Shown here: piece after piece, positions 9,229 through 18,076 of the stretch
How the letters are laid out: each line of letters begins with the position of its first letter
How positions within the stretch are numbered: position 1 is the stretch's first letter
Assembly: GCF_001830555.1 (NCBI RefSeq)
Contig: NZ_MIAM01000005.1
Span: 5,097 to 39,812 of the forward strand
Length of the DNA stretch: 34,716 nt
Direction of reading: 5' to 3'
DNA from: Sphingopyxis sp. RIFCSPHIGHO2_12_FULL_65_19
GTDB lineage: Bacteria; Pseudomonadota; Alphaproteobacteria; Sphingomonadales; Sphingomonadaceae
Position numbers and translations under genes: made by a program
Notes under the pieces: generated by a model
What the model was told of the DNA's origin: nothing
The model's input: only the letters and a program-made list of their open reading frames with translations
Databases searched by the model: none

Positions 9229-10292
9229 ATGCGCCGGTCCGTTCGGTGAAGGATGGCTTTTCCGGGGCGCCGCTGTCCGATGCTGCTGCGTGGGACGCCT
9301 ATGTCGCCGCGCATCCGGACGCAACGCCCTTTCACAGTCGCGCCTGGTGCGAGGCCGTCGCGAAGGCGACCGGCCATCGCTGCCATTTGGTCGCCGCGCG
9401 CAATGCGGCGGGGATTTTGACCGGCATTCTGCCGCTTCATCATATCCGTTCGCGGTTGTTCGGGCAGGCGTTGGTCGGCAGCGGATTCGCAGTCGGCGGC
9501 GGCCTGTTGGCTGACGATCCGGCGGTGGCCGCAACACTGGCACAGGGCGCCGCCGAAATGGCGAAATCACTCGGCGTGCCGTCGGTCGAACTGCGCGGCG
9601 GCGAACTGCCCGAAGGCGAAGGGTGGTCGTGCGAAGAGGGCGTCTATGCCGGATTTACCCGCGACCTCGCCGCCGACGACGATGCCGAACTGCTCGCCAT
9701 CCCGCGCAAGCAGCGCGCCGAAGTGCGTAAGGCGCTGGAAAGCGGGCTGACGGTCACGACGGGCCAGGGCGACGCGCAGCGCCGCGATCACTACCGCATC
9801 TACGCGACCAGCGTTCGCAATCTCGGGACGCCGGTTTTTCCGAAGGCGCTTTTCGACGCCGTGCTAGATGCGTTCGGCGACGACGCCGATATCCTGACCG
9901 TGCGCGAGGGCGTGCGGCCCGTTGCCAGCGTGCTCAGCCTTTACTGGCGCGGCACGGTCATGCCCTATTGGGGCGGCGGCCTTGCCGAGGCCCGGCGGCT
10001 GCGCGCCAACGAGCTGATGTATTTCGCGTTGATGCGCCACGCCCGGGCCAAGGGTTGCACGCGTTTTGACTTCGGTCGATCGAAAGTCGGCACCGGCCCC
10101 TTTGCCTATAAGAAGAACTGGGGGTTCGCGCCGCAGCCGCTGGTTTATGCGCGCTGGCTCGCGCCGGGTGAGACCGCCCGCGATACCAATCCGAACAGCG
10201 CCAAATATCGCCTCCAGGTCGATCTTTGGAAAAAACTGCCGCTGTGGGCGGCGAACCGGCTGGGTCCGTTGATCGCGCGCGGGCTGGGCTAG
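9225..10292 (+). CDS. FemAB-like protein, XrtA/PEP-CTERM-associated
   Basis: A 355-residue protein with the double acetyltransferase-like fold of FemA/FemB peptidyl or acyl transferases. Recognisable parts are PFHSRAWCEAVAKATGH near the N terminus, the Lys/Arg-rich IPRKQRAEVRKAL in the middle, and FDFGRSKVGTGPFAYKKNWG near the C terminus, which is typical of the exosortase-associated family. It probably transfers an aminoacyl or acyl group to the polysaccharide precursor; the substrate is unknown. The start is GTG 9225, overlapping the deacetylase stop as GTGA. An ATG at 9229 is in another frame, and the in-frame codon at 9039 lies inside the deacetylase gene. Confidence 0.88.
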   Translation: MNAPVRSVKDGFSGAPLSDAAAWDAYVAAHPDATPFHSRAWCEAVAKATGHRCHLVAARNAAGILTGILPLHHIRSRLFGQALVGSGFAVGGGLLADDPAVAATLAQGAAEMAKSLGVPSVELRGGELPEGEGWSCEEGVYAGFTRDLAADDDAELLAIPRKQRAEVRKALESGLTVTTGQGDAQRRDHYRIYATSVRNLGTPVFPKALFDAVLDAFGDDADILTVREGVRPVASVLSLYWRGTVMPYWGGGLAEARRLRANELMYFALMRHARAKGCTRFDFGRSKVGTGPFAYKKNWGFAPQPLVYARWLAPGETARDTNPNSAKYRLQVDLWKKLPLWAANRLGPLIARGLG

Positions 10293-10303
10293 GCTTCGGG
10301 CTG

Positions 10304-11509
10304 ATGGCCGAGATATTGTTCCTCGTTCACCGCGCGCCATGGCCCCCGGACCGCGGCGACCGGATTCGCAGCTGGCATATGTTCGCGGCGCTGTCGAAGC
10401 TTGCGCCCGTGCATGTCGCGGCGCTTGCCGACTCGGAAGCGGATGCCGCGCTGGCGCGCGACAAAATGACGCCGCTTTGCAAGAGTTTGCGAATCGAGGT
10501 GCGCAACGTATCGCGGCCGCTGGCACTGGCCCAGGCGGTGTTGAACCGTGAACCCGTATCGAACCGGCTGTTCCGCAGCGCGGAGCTGGCGCGCCACGTC
10601 GACCGGCTGATCGGCGGGGGCGGCATCACCCATATCGTCGCTTTCTCCGGCCAGATGGCCCAATATCTTCCGGCCCGTTTCGACGGCCCGATGCTGATGG
10701 ATTTCGTCGATGTCGATTCGGCGAAGTTTGCGACTTACGCCGAACAGGACCAGCGCCAGCCGCTGCACTGGGTCCACGCCCGCGAAGCGCGGATATTGGG
10801 TGCCTATGAAGCCGCCGTGGCGCGCCGCGCCGACGCCAGCCTGTTCGTCAGCGCGGCGGAGGCGGCGCTTTTCTGTCGGCAGAGCGGGGTGGGCGCCGAC
10901 ACAATCCACGCCATCGAAAATGGTATCGACACCGACCGCTTCGATCCGTCGGTCGCGCTGACGCCGGTCGCGACGGGGGCGGGCCCCCTGGCGGTTTTTA
11001 CCGGGCAGATGGACTATCGCCCCAATATCGACGCCGTGCGCTGGTTCGCGCGCGATATCCTGCCTTTGATCCGGCGGCGGCATGATCGGGCGCGCTTTGC
11101 GATCGTCGGCCGGGCGCCGACGGGCGAGGTGCGCGCGCTCGAAACCTTGCCCGGCGTCCTTGTGACCGGCGAGGTGCCCGACGTTCGCCCCTGGCTCGCC
11201 GCCGCCGACGCCGTCGTCGCGCCGCTGTTGCTGGCGCGCGGGGTACAGAACAAGCTGCTCGAAGCCATGGCAATGGCGCGCCCGGTCGTCGCAAGCGCCG
11301 CCGCGGCGACGGGGATCGATGCCGTTCCGGGCGAGCATTTGCGGGTCGCGGACGGCGCCGATGCGATGGCCGACGCGGTCTGCGCGCTGTTCGACGACGG
11401 CGCCGCTGCCGCCGCGATGGGACAGGCCGCGCGGGCCCGGATGATCGCGCGCTACGGCTGGGACGCCCGCCTCGCGCCGCTCGGCAAGCTGCTGGGATTG
11501 GCCGTATGA
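10304..11509 (+). CDS. Glycosyltransferase, GT4-like, XrtA-associated (TIGR03087 type)
   Basis: A 401-residue GT-B fold glycosyltransferase. The N-terminal LVHRAPWPPDRGDRIRSWH is the hallmark of the family found in PEP-CTERM/exosortase loci. The nucleotide-sugar half holds ENGIDTDRFDPS, FTGQMDYRPNIDAVRWF and the acidic motif LLEAMAMARPVVAS. It should add a sugar to the lipid-linked repeat unit in the cytoplasm. ATG 10304 follows the FemAB stop by 11 bp, and the protein from there matches the family N terminus; the in-frame codon at 10226 would overlap FemAB by 67 bases and add residues the family lacks. Its stop overlaps the exosortase start (ATGA). Confidence 0.92.
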   Translation: MAEILFLVHRAPWPPDRGDRIRSWHMFAALSKLAPVHVAALADSEADAALARDKMTPLCKSLRIEVRNVSRPLALAQAVLNREPVSNRLFRSAELARHVDRLIGGGGITHIVAFSGQMAQYLPARFDGPMLMDFVDVDSAKFATYAEQDQRQPLHWVHAREARILGAYEAAVARRADASLFVSAAEAALFCRQSGVGADTIHAIENGIDTDRFDPSVALTPVATGAGPLAVFTGQMDYRPNIDAVRWFARDILPLIRRRHDRARFAIVGRAPTGEVRALETLPGVLVTGEVPDVRPWLAAADAVVAPLLLARGVQNKLLEAMAMARPVVASAAAATGIDAVPGEHLRVADGADAMADAVCALFDDGAAAAAMGQAARARMIARYGWDARLAPLGKLLGLAV

Positions 11510-12993
11510 CCCGCTGGACGCATTGGCAGCGGCACCTCGCCGCGCTGGGATTGCTTTCAGCGGCCATCCTCGCGATCTTCTGGCGTGATGCGGTCGATAT
11601 GGCCGGTATCTGGTGGCATAGTTCAACCTTTACCCACTGCCTGTTGATGTTGCCGATGATCGGCTGGCTGGTGTCGCAGCGGGTTCCGTTGCTGCGCCCG
11701 CTGACGCCCTGTTTCTGGTGGCCTGCGCTGATCTGGATGGCCGGTGCGGGGGTGGTTTGGCTTGTCGGCGAAGCGGCGGGGGTCGGGCTGTTCCGGCAGC
11801 TCGGTCTTGTCCTGATGTTGCAGGGCGCGGTCGCCGCGACGCTCGGCGACAAGCTGGTCCGCGGCCTGCTGTTTCCCCTCGGCTACGCGTTTTTGCTTGT
11901 GCCGTTCGGCGAGGAACTGGTGCCGCTGCTCCAGACCTTTACCGCGCACATCAGCGTCATATTGCTTCACCTTTCGGGCATCGCAGCCCAGATGCAGGGC
12001 GTGTTCATCACAACGGACGCGGGCTTTTTCGAGGTGGCCGAGGAATGTTCGGGGGTCAATTTCCTGGTCGCGATGCTCGCCTATTCGGTGTTCGCTGCGC
12101 ATCTATGTTTCACGAGCTGGACACGCCGCATCGTCTTTGTCGTGGCGGCGCTGGCGACCACCATCCTCGCCAATGCGCTGCGCGCCTATGGCACGATGGT
12201 TGCGGCCGAAATCTGGGGAATCGAGGCGGCGGGCGGGATAGATCATATCTTCTATGGCTGGATATTTTTCGGCCTCGTCATCCTGATCGTCATGCTTGTT
12301 GCGCGGCGCTGGTTCGACCGGGCGGCCAACGACGTGGCGGTCGATGTGCGCGGGCTGGATGGTGCGTCGCGGTTCGCGGGAACGGCAAGGGCGGTCCTGC
12401 CGGCCGCGCTTGCGGTTCCGATCGCCTTCGCCGGCTGGGGCATCCTGGTCGGCGGTCGCAGCGCTCCCTTGCCCGAAACCATGGCGGTCGAGCCGCCACC
12501 CGGCTGGCGCGATGCGCGGGCGGGCGGCACGGCCTGGGCGCCGCGCTTTGACGGAGCCGACCAGCGGTTGCTGCGCCAGTTCGCCGACGACAAGGGCCGG
12601 GTCGTAACCGTCGCAATCGGTGGCTATGAGCGCCAGGCGGAAGGGCGCGAAATCGTGGCGTTCGGGCAAGGAGCGGTCGACCTCGACAGCAAATGGGCGT
12701 GGAGTGGGTCGCTGCCCGCGATCGATGGAGCAAAGACAGAGCGATTGCTGCATCCCGGCCCCGTGCTACGCGACGCGGCGACCTGGTATGTCGTCGGCGG
12801 CACCGTGACCGGCGATCCGCGCGCAGCGAAACTGGCGGGGCTCAAGGCCCGCCTGTTGGGCGGCGATCCGCGCGCCATGTCGTTGATCGTATCGAGCGAA
12901 GAGCGGCAGGGCGGGGCGAATGCGATCACCGATTTCGTTTCCGCGTCGGGCGGAGTCCATGCAATGGCTGACCGCGCGCTGAAAACGCGTTAA
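11506..12993 (+). CDS. xrtA: Exosortase A fused to an EpsI domain
   Basis: A 495-residue membrane transpeptidase. Residues about 10-270 contain roughly eight hydrophobic segments and the exosortase catalytic residues: Cys181 in EECSGVNFLVA, Arg226 in NALRAYGT and His247 in GGIDHIFYGW. Residues about 290-495 are a soluble EpsI domain (starting around AVEPPPGWRDARAGG), the fusion described for exosortase A. It should cut PEP-CTERM proteins at the inner membrane after their C-terminal sorting signal and may be linked to polysaccharide assembly through EpsI. ATG 11506 overlaps the glycosyltransferase stop. No PEP-CTERM substrate gene is seen in the window. Confidence 0.95.
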   Translation: MTRWTHWQRHLAALGLLSAAILAIFWRDAVDMAGIWWHSSTFTHCLLMLPMIGWLVSQRVPLLRPLTPCFWWPALIWMAGAGVVWLVGEAAGVGLFRQLGLVLMLQGAVAATLGDKLVRGLLFPLGYAFLLVPFGEELVPLLQTFTAHISVILLHLSGIAAQMQGVFITTDAGFFEVAEECSGVNFLVAMLAYSVFAAHLCFTSWTRRIVFVVAALATTILANALRAYGTMVAAEIWGIEAAGGIDHIFYGWIFFGLVILIVMLVARRWFDRAANDVAVDVRGLDGASRFAGTARAVLPAALAVPIAFAGWGILVGGRSAPLPETMAVEPPPGWRDARAGGTAWAPRFDGADQRLLRQFADDKGRVVTVAIGGYERQAEGREIVAFGQGAVDLDSKWAWSGSLPAIDGAKTERLLHPGPVLRDAATWYVVGGTVTGDPRAAKLAGLKARLLGGDPRAMSLIVSSEERQGGANAITDFVSASGGVHAMADRALKTR

Positions 12994-13006
12994 GGGCGGT
13001 TCCTAT

Positions 13007-14902
13007 ATGTGTGGGATTGCCGGCATCTATCATCTCGAAACGGCAAAGCCCGTCGATCCTGCGCGGCTGCGGGCGATGTTGCAGCCGATGCAGCACCGCG
13101 GCCCGGACGGCGCGGGCGCGTGGACTGCGCCGGGCGTCGGATTAGGTCATCTGCGGCTGTCGATCATCGACATCGAAGGCAGCCCGCAACCGATGGCGAG
13201 CGACGACGAGATCGTCACGCTGACCTATAATGGCGAGATATATAATTTTCGCGAGCTGCGCGCCGAACTGGAAGATCGCGGCCATCGTTTCCGCACCAGC
13301 GGCGATACCGAGGTGATCATCGCGGCGTGGCGCCAATGGGGCCCCGATTGCCTGTCGCGCCTCAACGGCATGTTCGCCTTTGCGATCCATGATCATCAGC
13401 GTGGCTGCCTTTTCCTTGCGCGCGACCGGCTGGGGGTGAAGCCGCTCCATTATGTTCGCCTGTCCGACGGATCGGTGGCATTTGCATCCGAACTGAAGGG
13501 GCTGCTCCGCAATCCGCTGCTGCGGCAGGAAGCGAACCTGACCGCGATCGAGGACTTCCTCGCCTTCGGCTATGTCCCCGACGATAATTGCATCGTCGCC
13601 GGTGTCGAAAAACTGCCCGCCGGCCACTTTCTGATGCTCGAACGCGGCAAGCGGATACCCGCGCCGACGCGCTGGTGGGCGCCAGATTTCTCGAAACGCA
13701 TCCGCGCGTCGGAGGGCGAGGCGGCCGAGCATCTGGTCCATTTGATGCGCGCCGCGGTGACCGACCGCATGGTCGCGGATGTGCCGCTTGGCGCCTTTCT
13801 GTCGGGCGGGGTCGACAGCAGCGCGGTGGTCGCGCTGATGGCCGAGGCGAGCGCGAAGGCGGTCAAGACCTGCACGATCGGTTTCGATCAGGCCGCGCTC
13901 GACGAAACCCAATATGCCCGGCAGATTGCCGAACGGTTCGCGACCGATCATCGGACGCGCACCGTTTCGTCGGGCGATTTTGCGTTGGTCGACCGCATTG
14001 CCGACATGTTCGACGAACCCTTTGCCGACGCCAGCGCGCTGCCGACCTATCGCGTGTGCGAACTCGCGCGCGAAGAGGTGACGGTCGCGCTGTCGGGCGA
14101 TGGCGCCGACGAGGCCTTCGCCGGATACCGCCGCCTTGTCTTCCAGCATCAGGAAGAAAAGCTGCGCGGGCTGATCCCCGGATTCCTCCGCCGCGGGGTG
14201 CTGGGGCCGTTATCGCATGTCTGGCCGCAGATGGATTGGGCACCGCGCCCGCTGCGCGCCCGCGCGACACTCGCCAGCCTGTCGAAAAGCGGCGCCGAAG
14301 GCTATGCCGAGGCGGTCGGGGTGACGGGGCAAGGACAGCGCGCACGGCTGTTCAACGATGCGGCGATCGGCGCGCTGGGCGACCATGTTGCCGAGGCGCG
14401 ATATTGGAAAGCGATGGCCGAGGCGCCCGCCCGCGAGCCGCTCGACCGCGCGCAATATGCCGATATGATGATTTGGCTGCCCGGCGATATCCTGACCAAG
14501 ACCGACCGGATGAGCATGGCGGTCAGCCTCGAGGCGCGCGAACCCTTGCTCGACTATCGCCTGATCGAGTTCGCCGCGAGCCTGCCCGCGTCGATGCGGG
14601 TCAAGCGCGGGACGGGCAAGGCGATCATGAAGCAGGCGATGGAACGATATTTGCCGCACGACATCCTCTATCGCCCGAAAATGGGGTTTGTGACGCCAGT
14701 ATCAGCATGGTTTCGCGGGCCGCTCGTCGAACAAGCGAAGGGGCTCGCAACCTCGTCGACCCTCGCGCGGTCGGGCTGGTTCGACATGGCCGAAATCGAA
14801 CGCATCGTCGCGGCGCACCAATCGGGGCGGCGCGATCACGGGCGATTGATCTGGCAGTTTTTCATGCTGGAAAAATCGCTGGCGAAATTGTTCGGGATTT
14901 GA
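13007..14902 (+). CDS. Asparagine synthetase-like amidotransferase, XrtA-associated
   Basis: A 631-residue class II glutamine amidotransferase of the AsnB family. It starts MCGIAGIYH, with Cys2 as the glutaminase nucleophile, and has QHRGPDGAG and YNGEIYNFRELR in the glutaminase half. The synthetase half carries the ATP PP-loop LSGGVDSSAVVAL (S266-S272) and SGDGADEAFAGYRR. Length and order match the exosortase A system amidotransferase. It should amidate a carboxylate, perhaps on a sugar acid or carrier, rather than supply asparagine. It follows xrtA by 13 bp with AAGGGCGG upstream of the start and is the last gene of the run before a repeat-bearing gap. Confidence 0.93.
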   Translation: MCGIAGIYHLETAKPVDPARLRAMLQPMQHRGPDGAGAWTAPGVGLGHLRLSIIDIEGSPQPMASDDEIVTLTYNGEIYNFRELRAELEDRGHRFRTSGDTEVIIAAWRQWGPDCLSRLNGMFAFAIHDHQRGCLFLARDRLGVKPLHYVRLSDGSVAFASELKGLLRNPLLRQEANLTAIEDFLAFGYVPDDNCIVAGVEKLPAGHFLMLERGKRIPAPTRWWAPDFSKRIRASEGEAAEHLVHLMRAAVTDRMVADVPLGAFLSGGVDSSAVVALMAEASAKAVKTCTIGFDQAALDETQYARQIAERFATDHRTRTVSSGDFALVDRIADMFDEPFADASALPTYRVCELAREEVTVALSGDGADEAFAGYRRLVFQHQEEKLRGLIPGFLRRGVLGPLSHVWPQMDWAPRPLRARATLASLSKSGAEGYAEAVGVTGQGQRARLFNDAAIGALGDHVAEARYWKAMAEAPAREPLDRAQYADMMIWLPGDILTKTDRMSMAVSLEAREPLLDYRLIEFAASLPASMRVKRGTGKAIMKQAMERYLPHDILYRPKMGFVTPVSAWFRGPLVEQAKGLATSSTLARSGWFDMAEIERIVAAHQSGRRDHGRLIWQFFMLEKSLAKLFGI

Positions 14903-14915
14903 GATTTTTGATCGT

Positions 14916-15090
14916 CCCCCCTCGATGGCGGAGGCAGTGAGACTTGCCAGCTTGCTGGCTTCGTCGCAGCGAAGGGGGTGGGCTATCGCCCCGAAGCGAC
15001 GGTGCAAAGACGCACCATCACCCCCATCCAACTTCGCCTGGCCGCTTTGCGACAAGGCTGCGTATCCTTACCCGATCAAGGGGAAGGGGC
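14916..15090. repeat. Palindromic intergenic element, copy 1 (family shared with 29802-29988)
   Basis: The 237-bp gap after the amidotransferase gene has no credible ORF. It contains several nested hairpins, for example CCAGCTTGCTGG at 14947-14958 and GGTGC/GCACC around 15001-15016. From 15025 to about 15090 it aligns closely, in the same orientation, with 29923-29987: shared blocks are TTCGCCT, CGCTTTGCGA, TATCCTT and CAAGGGGA. This identifies it as a dispersed mobile or repetitive element and not a gene-specific regulator. Confidence 0.75.
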
Positions 15091-15139
15091 TGATCGAATA
15101 GCCACCCCATTTTAACTCCTTCCTGCTAACCTCCACCCG

Positions 15140-16324
15140 ATGACGGTGCACCCCGCCTTTCCAGCCGACGCCGCGCCCGCGGCCCCCATGACGGTCCGCG
15201 TCGTCGATCCGCTGGCGCTGTCGGACGAGCTGGCGGCGGCGTGGGACCGGCTGGCGGCGGATGCCAGCGAACCCAATCCCTTTGCCGAACGCTGGTGCCT
15301 GCAATCGGCGCTGCACCTGCTCGATCCCGAGCGGCACGCACGGCTGGTGGTGGTCCGTGACGGTAGCGACGGTCCGGTGATCGGGATCATGCCGGTCGCA
15401 CCCGCGTCGCATTACGGCCGCCTGCCGCTGCGCCACGCGACGGGCTGGGCGCATCCCAATCATTTCCTTGGACTACCACTGGTGCGCGCCGGTTTTGAAA
15501 CCCTGTTCTGGTCGATCCTGCTCGGTTGGTGCGATGCGGCGCCATGGGCCCGCACGCTGCTGCATGTGCCGCGCCTGACGGAGAATGGGCCGCTCCACCG
15601 CGCGCTGGTCCAGACGGCACAAACGCGGGGCGGAGAGGCCGAGGTCGTCCACCGCGAGGAGCGCGCGCTGCTGGAAAGCACGTCGTCGCCGGAAGAATAT
15701 TGGGAAAGCGCGGTGCGGGCGAAGAAGCGCAAGGAATTGCGCCGCCAGGCCAACCGCCTCGCCGAACTGGGCATCGTACATTTGCGCCGCTGGCAACCCG
15801 GCGACGCCATCGATCCGTGGATCGACGCCTTCCTCGCCCTGGAAGCACGCGGCTGGAAAGGCCGCGCCGGATCGGCCCTTGCCAGCCATAGCGAGACCCA
15901 GGCGTGGTTCCGGGCGATCCTGGCCGGCGCTGCCGCAGCGGGTCGGCTCGACATGCGGGCGCTCGATCTCGACGACCGGCCGCTCGCGATGCTGATCAAT
16001 TTTCTGTGCCCGCCCGGCGGTTTTTCGTTCAAGACCGCGTTCGACGAGGATTATGCCCGCTTCTCGCCGGGTGTGTTGCTGCAACAGGCGAATCTCGACC
16101 TGTTGGACGACACGCGCATCAATTGGGTCGACAGCTGCGCCGCGCCCGGTCATCCGATGATCGACAGCGTGTGGCGCGAACGGCGCGCGCTCATATGGGT
16201 CAACGTTGGATTGTCGGGGCCGTCGGACCGGCTGCGCTTTGCCCTGCTGACGCGGGCCGAGCGTTTCTGGCGGCGCTGGAAGCGCGCGGCCACGCCGCCA
16301 AGTGAAATGGAAAGCCTGACATGA
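15140..16324 (+). CDS. CelD/BcsL-like GNAT-type acetyltransferase
   Basis: A 394-residue protein of the double-GNAT family that includes cellulose-biosynthesis CelD and FemAB-like proteins. Visible features are NPFAERWCLQSALHLL near the N terminus, the basic KKRKELRRQANRLAELG at about 195-212, ALEARGWKGRAGSAL, and FKTAFDEDYARFSPGVLLQ, the C-terminal acyl-CoA-fold segment of this family. It probably acylates an exported polysaccharide or its precursor. An internal ATG at 15188 (MTVRVVDPL) is a possible alternative start; neither has a strong ribosome-binding site. The stop overlaps the next start as ATGA, so the two proteins are made together. Position next to the XrtA locus suggests a decoration role, which is an inference. 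Confidence 0.8.
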   Translation: MTVHPAFPADAAPAAPMTVRVVDPLALSDELAAAWDRLAADASEPNPFAERWCLQSALHLLDPERHARLVVVRDGSDGPVIGIMPVAPASHYGRLPLRHATGWAHPNHFLGLPLVRAGFETLFWSILLGWCDAAPWARTLLHVPRLTENGPLHRALVQTAQTRGGEAEVVHREERALLESTSSPEEYWESAVRAKKRKELRRQANRLAELGIVHLRRWQPGDAIDPWIDAFLALEARGWKGRAGSALASHSETQAWFRAILAGAAAAGRLDMRALDLDDRPLAMLINFLCPPGGFSFKTAFDEDYARFSPGVLLQQANLDLLDDTRINWVDSCAAPGHPMIDSVWRERRALIWVNVGLSGPSDRLRFALLTRAERFWRRWKRAATPPSEMESLT

Positions 16325-17187
16325 CTGCGCACCAGCCGATCGCCCGGCCCGTATTCCCCAGCGAGACACTGGATCGGATGCAGGCGCTCTATCCGCGGAA
16401 TGCGGGGTTGCTGCACCATCATTTGCCCGACCACCCATTGCTGTCGCTGGAGGCTCTGGCGCGGCTTGGCGAAAGCCTGCCGACGAGCGCCGTCGAATAT
16501 AATCCGGGCAACGTCCCCATCGGCATCCGCCCCGAAGACATCCCGTCGAACGGGCTGTCGATCGGCGAGACGATCCGCACGATCGACAGCAACGGAAGCT
16601 GGGCGGTGCTGAAGAATATCGAGAATGTGGAGGCCTATCGCACGCTGCTGATGGACCTGCTCGGCGAACTGGAGCCGGTCGTGGCGCCGCGCACCGGGGC
16701 TATGCTGACGCCGCAGGGCTTTATCTTCATCTCGTCGCCGGGGTCGATCACGCCTTTCCACTTCGACCCCGAACACAATATCCTGCTGCAATTGCGCGGG
16801 ACCAAGGTGATGAACGTCTGGCCGGCGGGCGACGAACGCTTTGCCGACCGCCGCGAGCATGAACGCTACCACGCCGGCGGTCACCGCAACCTTCCGTGGC
16901 AGGACATCTATCAGCGCGACGCACAGCAGGTGCCGCTTGCCCCCGGCGATGCGGTGCTGATGCCGGTGATGGCGCCGCATTTCGTTGCCAATGGCGATGC
17001 GCCGTCGATTTCGCTGTCGATCACCTGGCGCAGCGAATGGAGCTATCGCGAATCCGAGGCCCATGCCGCCAATGCGGCGTTGCGCCGCATCGGTTTCGAC
17101 CCCGCCATGCCGCCACGCTGGCCGCGTTATGCATGGTTCCGGTCGGCGGGCTGGCGCGTCGCGCGCAAGCTCAAACTCGTGTCGTAA
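16321..17187 (+). CDS. JmjC/cupin-like putative Fe(II)/2-oxoglutarate oxygenase
   Basis: A 288-residue protein resembling cupin-like (JmjC-type) domain proteins. The segment ITPFHFDPEHNILLQLRG places H147 and D149 as the HxD pair, and LMPVMAPHFVANG supplies H220, giving a complete 2-His-1-carboxylate metal triad. KVMNVWPAGDERF between them is typical of this fold. It may hydroxylate a protein or small molecule; the substrate is unknown. Although such proteins are sometimes annotated as transcription factors, there is no DNA-binding domain. It overlaps the upstream acetyltransferase gene by 4 bp, which suggests a joint role. It is followed by an 83-bp gap before infA. Confidence 0.78.
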   Translation: MTAHQPIARPVFPSETLDRMQALYPRNAGLLHHHLPDHPLLSLEALARLGESLPTSAVEYNPGNVPIGIRPEDIPSNGLSIGETIRTIDSNGSWAVLKNIENVEAYRTLLMDLLGELEPVVAPRTGAMLTPQGFIFISSPGSITPFHFDPEHNILLQLRGTKVMNVWPAGDERFADRREHERYHAGGHRNLPWQDIYQRDAQQVPLAPGDAVLMPVMAPHFVANGDAPSISLSITWRSEWSYRESEAHAANAALRRIGFDPAMPPRWPRYAWFRSAGWRVARKLKLVS

Positions 17188-17215
17188 TGCGCCTGTGACA
17201 GATTGCTTTCAATTG

Positions 17216-17228
17216 CCGCAAATTGCGG
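17216..17228. promoter_or_regulatory. Short dyad upstream of infA
   Basis: The 13-bp sequence CCGCAAATTGCGG is a near-perfect palindrome in the 83-bp gap before infA. It could be an operator or part of the infA leader. I could not place a clear promoter around it. Confidence 0.25.
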
Positions 17229-17270
17229 TTATGGGCGCGCATCCTTGAATTTTGAGCCCATAGAGGACTG

Positions 17271-17489
17271 ATGGCGAAAGAAGAACTTCTGGAAATGCGC
17301 GGCCAGGTGGTCGAACTGCTGCCCAACGCGATGTTTCGCGTCAAACTGGAAAATGACCACGAGATTCTCGGCCATACCGCCGGCAAGATGCGCAAGAACC
17401 GCATCCGTGTGCTGGTCGGCGATGAAGTGCTCGTCGAACTGACGCCTTATGACCTGACCAAGGGTCGGATCACCTATCGCTTCAAGTGA
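17271..17489 (+). CDS. infA: Translation initiation factor IF-1
   Basis: A 72-residue protein, the usual length, with the whole family pattern: [27 protein letters not shown], the OB-fold centre [17 protein letters not shown] and the ending [13 protein letters not shown]-1 binds the ribosomal A site and helps IF-2 and IF-3 during initiation. The ATG is preceded by GAGGACTG. Its stop overlaps a GTG codon of the maf frame (GTGA), so the genes are closely coupled; infA beside maf is a common alphaproteobacterial order. Confidence 0.98.
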   Translation: MAKEELLEMRGQVVELLPNAMFRVKLENDHEILGHTAGKMRKNRIRVLVGDEVLVELTPYDLTKGRITYRFK

Positions 17490-17503
17490 GCGGCGCGGCG
17501 ATC

Positions 17504-18076
17504 ATGCCGGCCCTGGTGCTCGCTTCCTCTTCGCCGCGTCGGCGTGAGTTGCTGGCGCGTATCGGCGTGGTTCCGGTGCGCATCGCGTCGCCCGACATCG
17601 ACGAAACTCCGCTGAAGGGCGAACGGCCGCGCGACTATGTGGCGCGGCTTGCCACGGCCAAGGCGCTCGCGGTCGAGCGCGCAGCGGGCGAGGTCGTCCT
17701 TGCGGGCGACACCACCGTCGCGGTCGGGCGCCGTATCCTCGAAAAGCCCGCCGACGAGGCTGATCTGCGTTATATGCTCGGGCTGCTGTCGGGACGTCGG
17801 CATCATGTTTATTCCGGGCTTTGCGTCGTCGGAACCGACGGCAGGCCGCGCGTGCGCGTCGTCGATACGACCGTCGCCTTCAAGGCGCTGAGCGCCGACG
17901 ACATCGACTGGTATGTCGAAAGCGGCGAGGGGATGGGCAAGGCAGGCGGCTATGCCATCCAGGGCCGCGCCGAAACCTTTGTCCGCTTCCTGTCGGGCAG
18001 CCATTCCAATGTCGTCGGGTTGCCACTGTTCGAGACGCGGGCGCTGTTGACCAGCGCCGGAATCGCGCTTGGCTGA
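17504..18076 (+). CDS. maf: Maf-like nucleoside triphosphate pyrophosphatase
   Basis: A 190-residue Maf protein. LVLASSSPRRRELLARIG is the N-terminal substrate loop, VLAGDTTVAVG contains the catalytic aspartate, and MGKAGGYAIQGRAETFV is the family C-terminal signature. Maf proteins hydrolyse dTTP, UTP or modified nucleotides to monophosphates and are thought to keep the nucleotide pool clean. ATG 17504 gives the normal N terminus; GTG 17486, overlapping the infA stop, would add six residues. The 3' end overlaps the next gene by 8 bp. Confidence 0.95.
   Translation: MPALVLASSSPRRRELLARIGVVPVRIASPDIDETPLKGERPRDYVARLATAKALAVERAAGEVVLAGDTTVAVGRRILEKPADEADLRYMLGLLSGRRHHVYSGLCVVGTDGRPRVRVVDTTVAFKALSADDIDWYVESGEGMGKAGGYAIQGRAETFVRFLSGSHSNVVGLPLFETRALLTSAGIALG

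Noticed and set aside
13588..14940. A 450-codon open frame in another + frame
   Set aside because: It is inside the amidotransferase gene and is Arg-rich shadow sequence.
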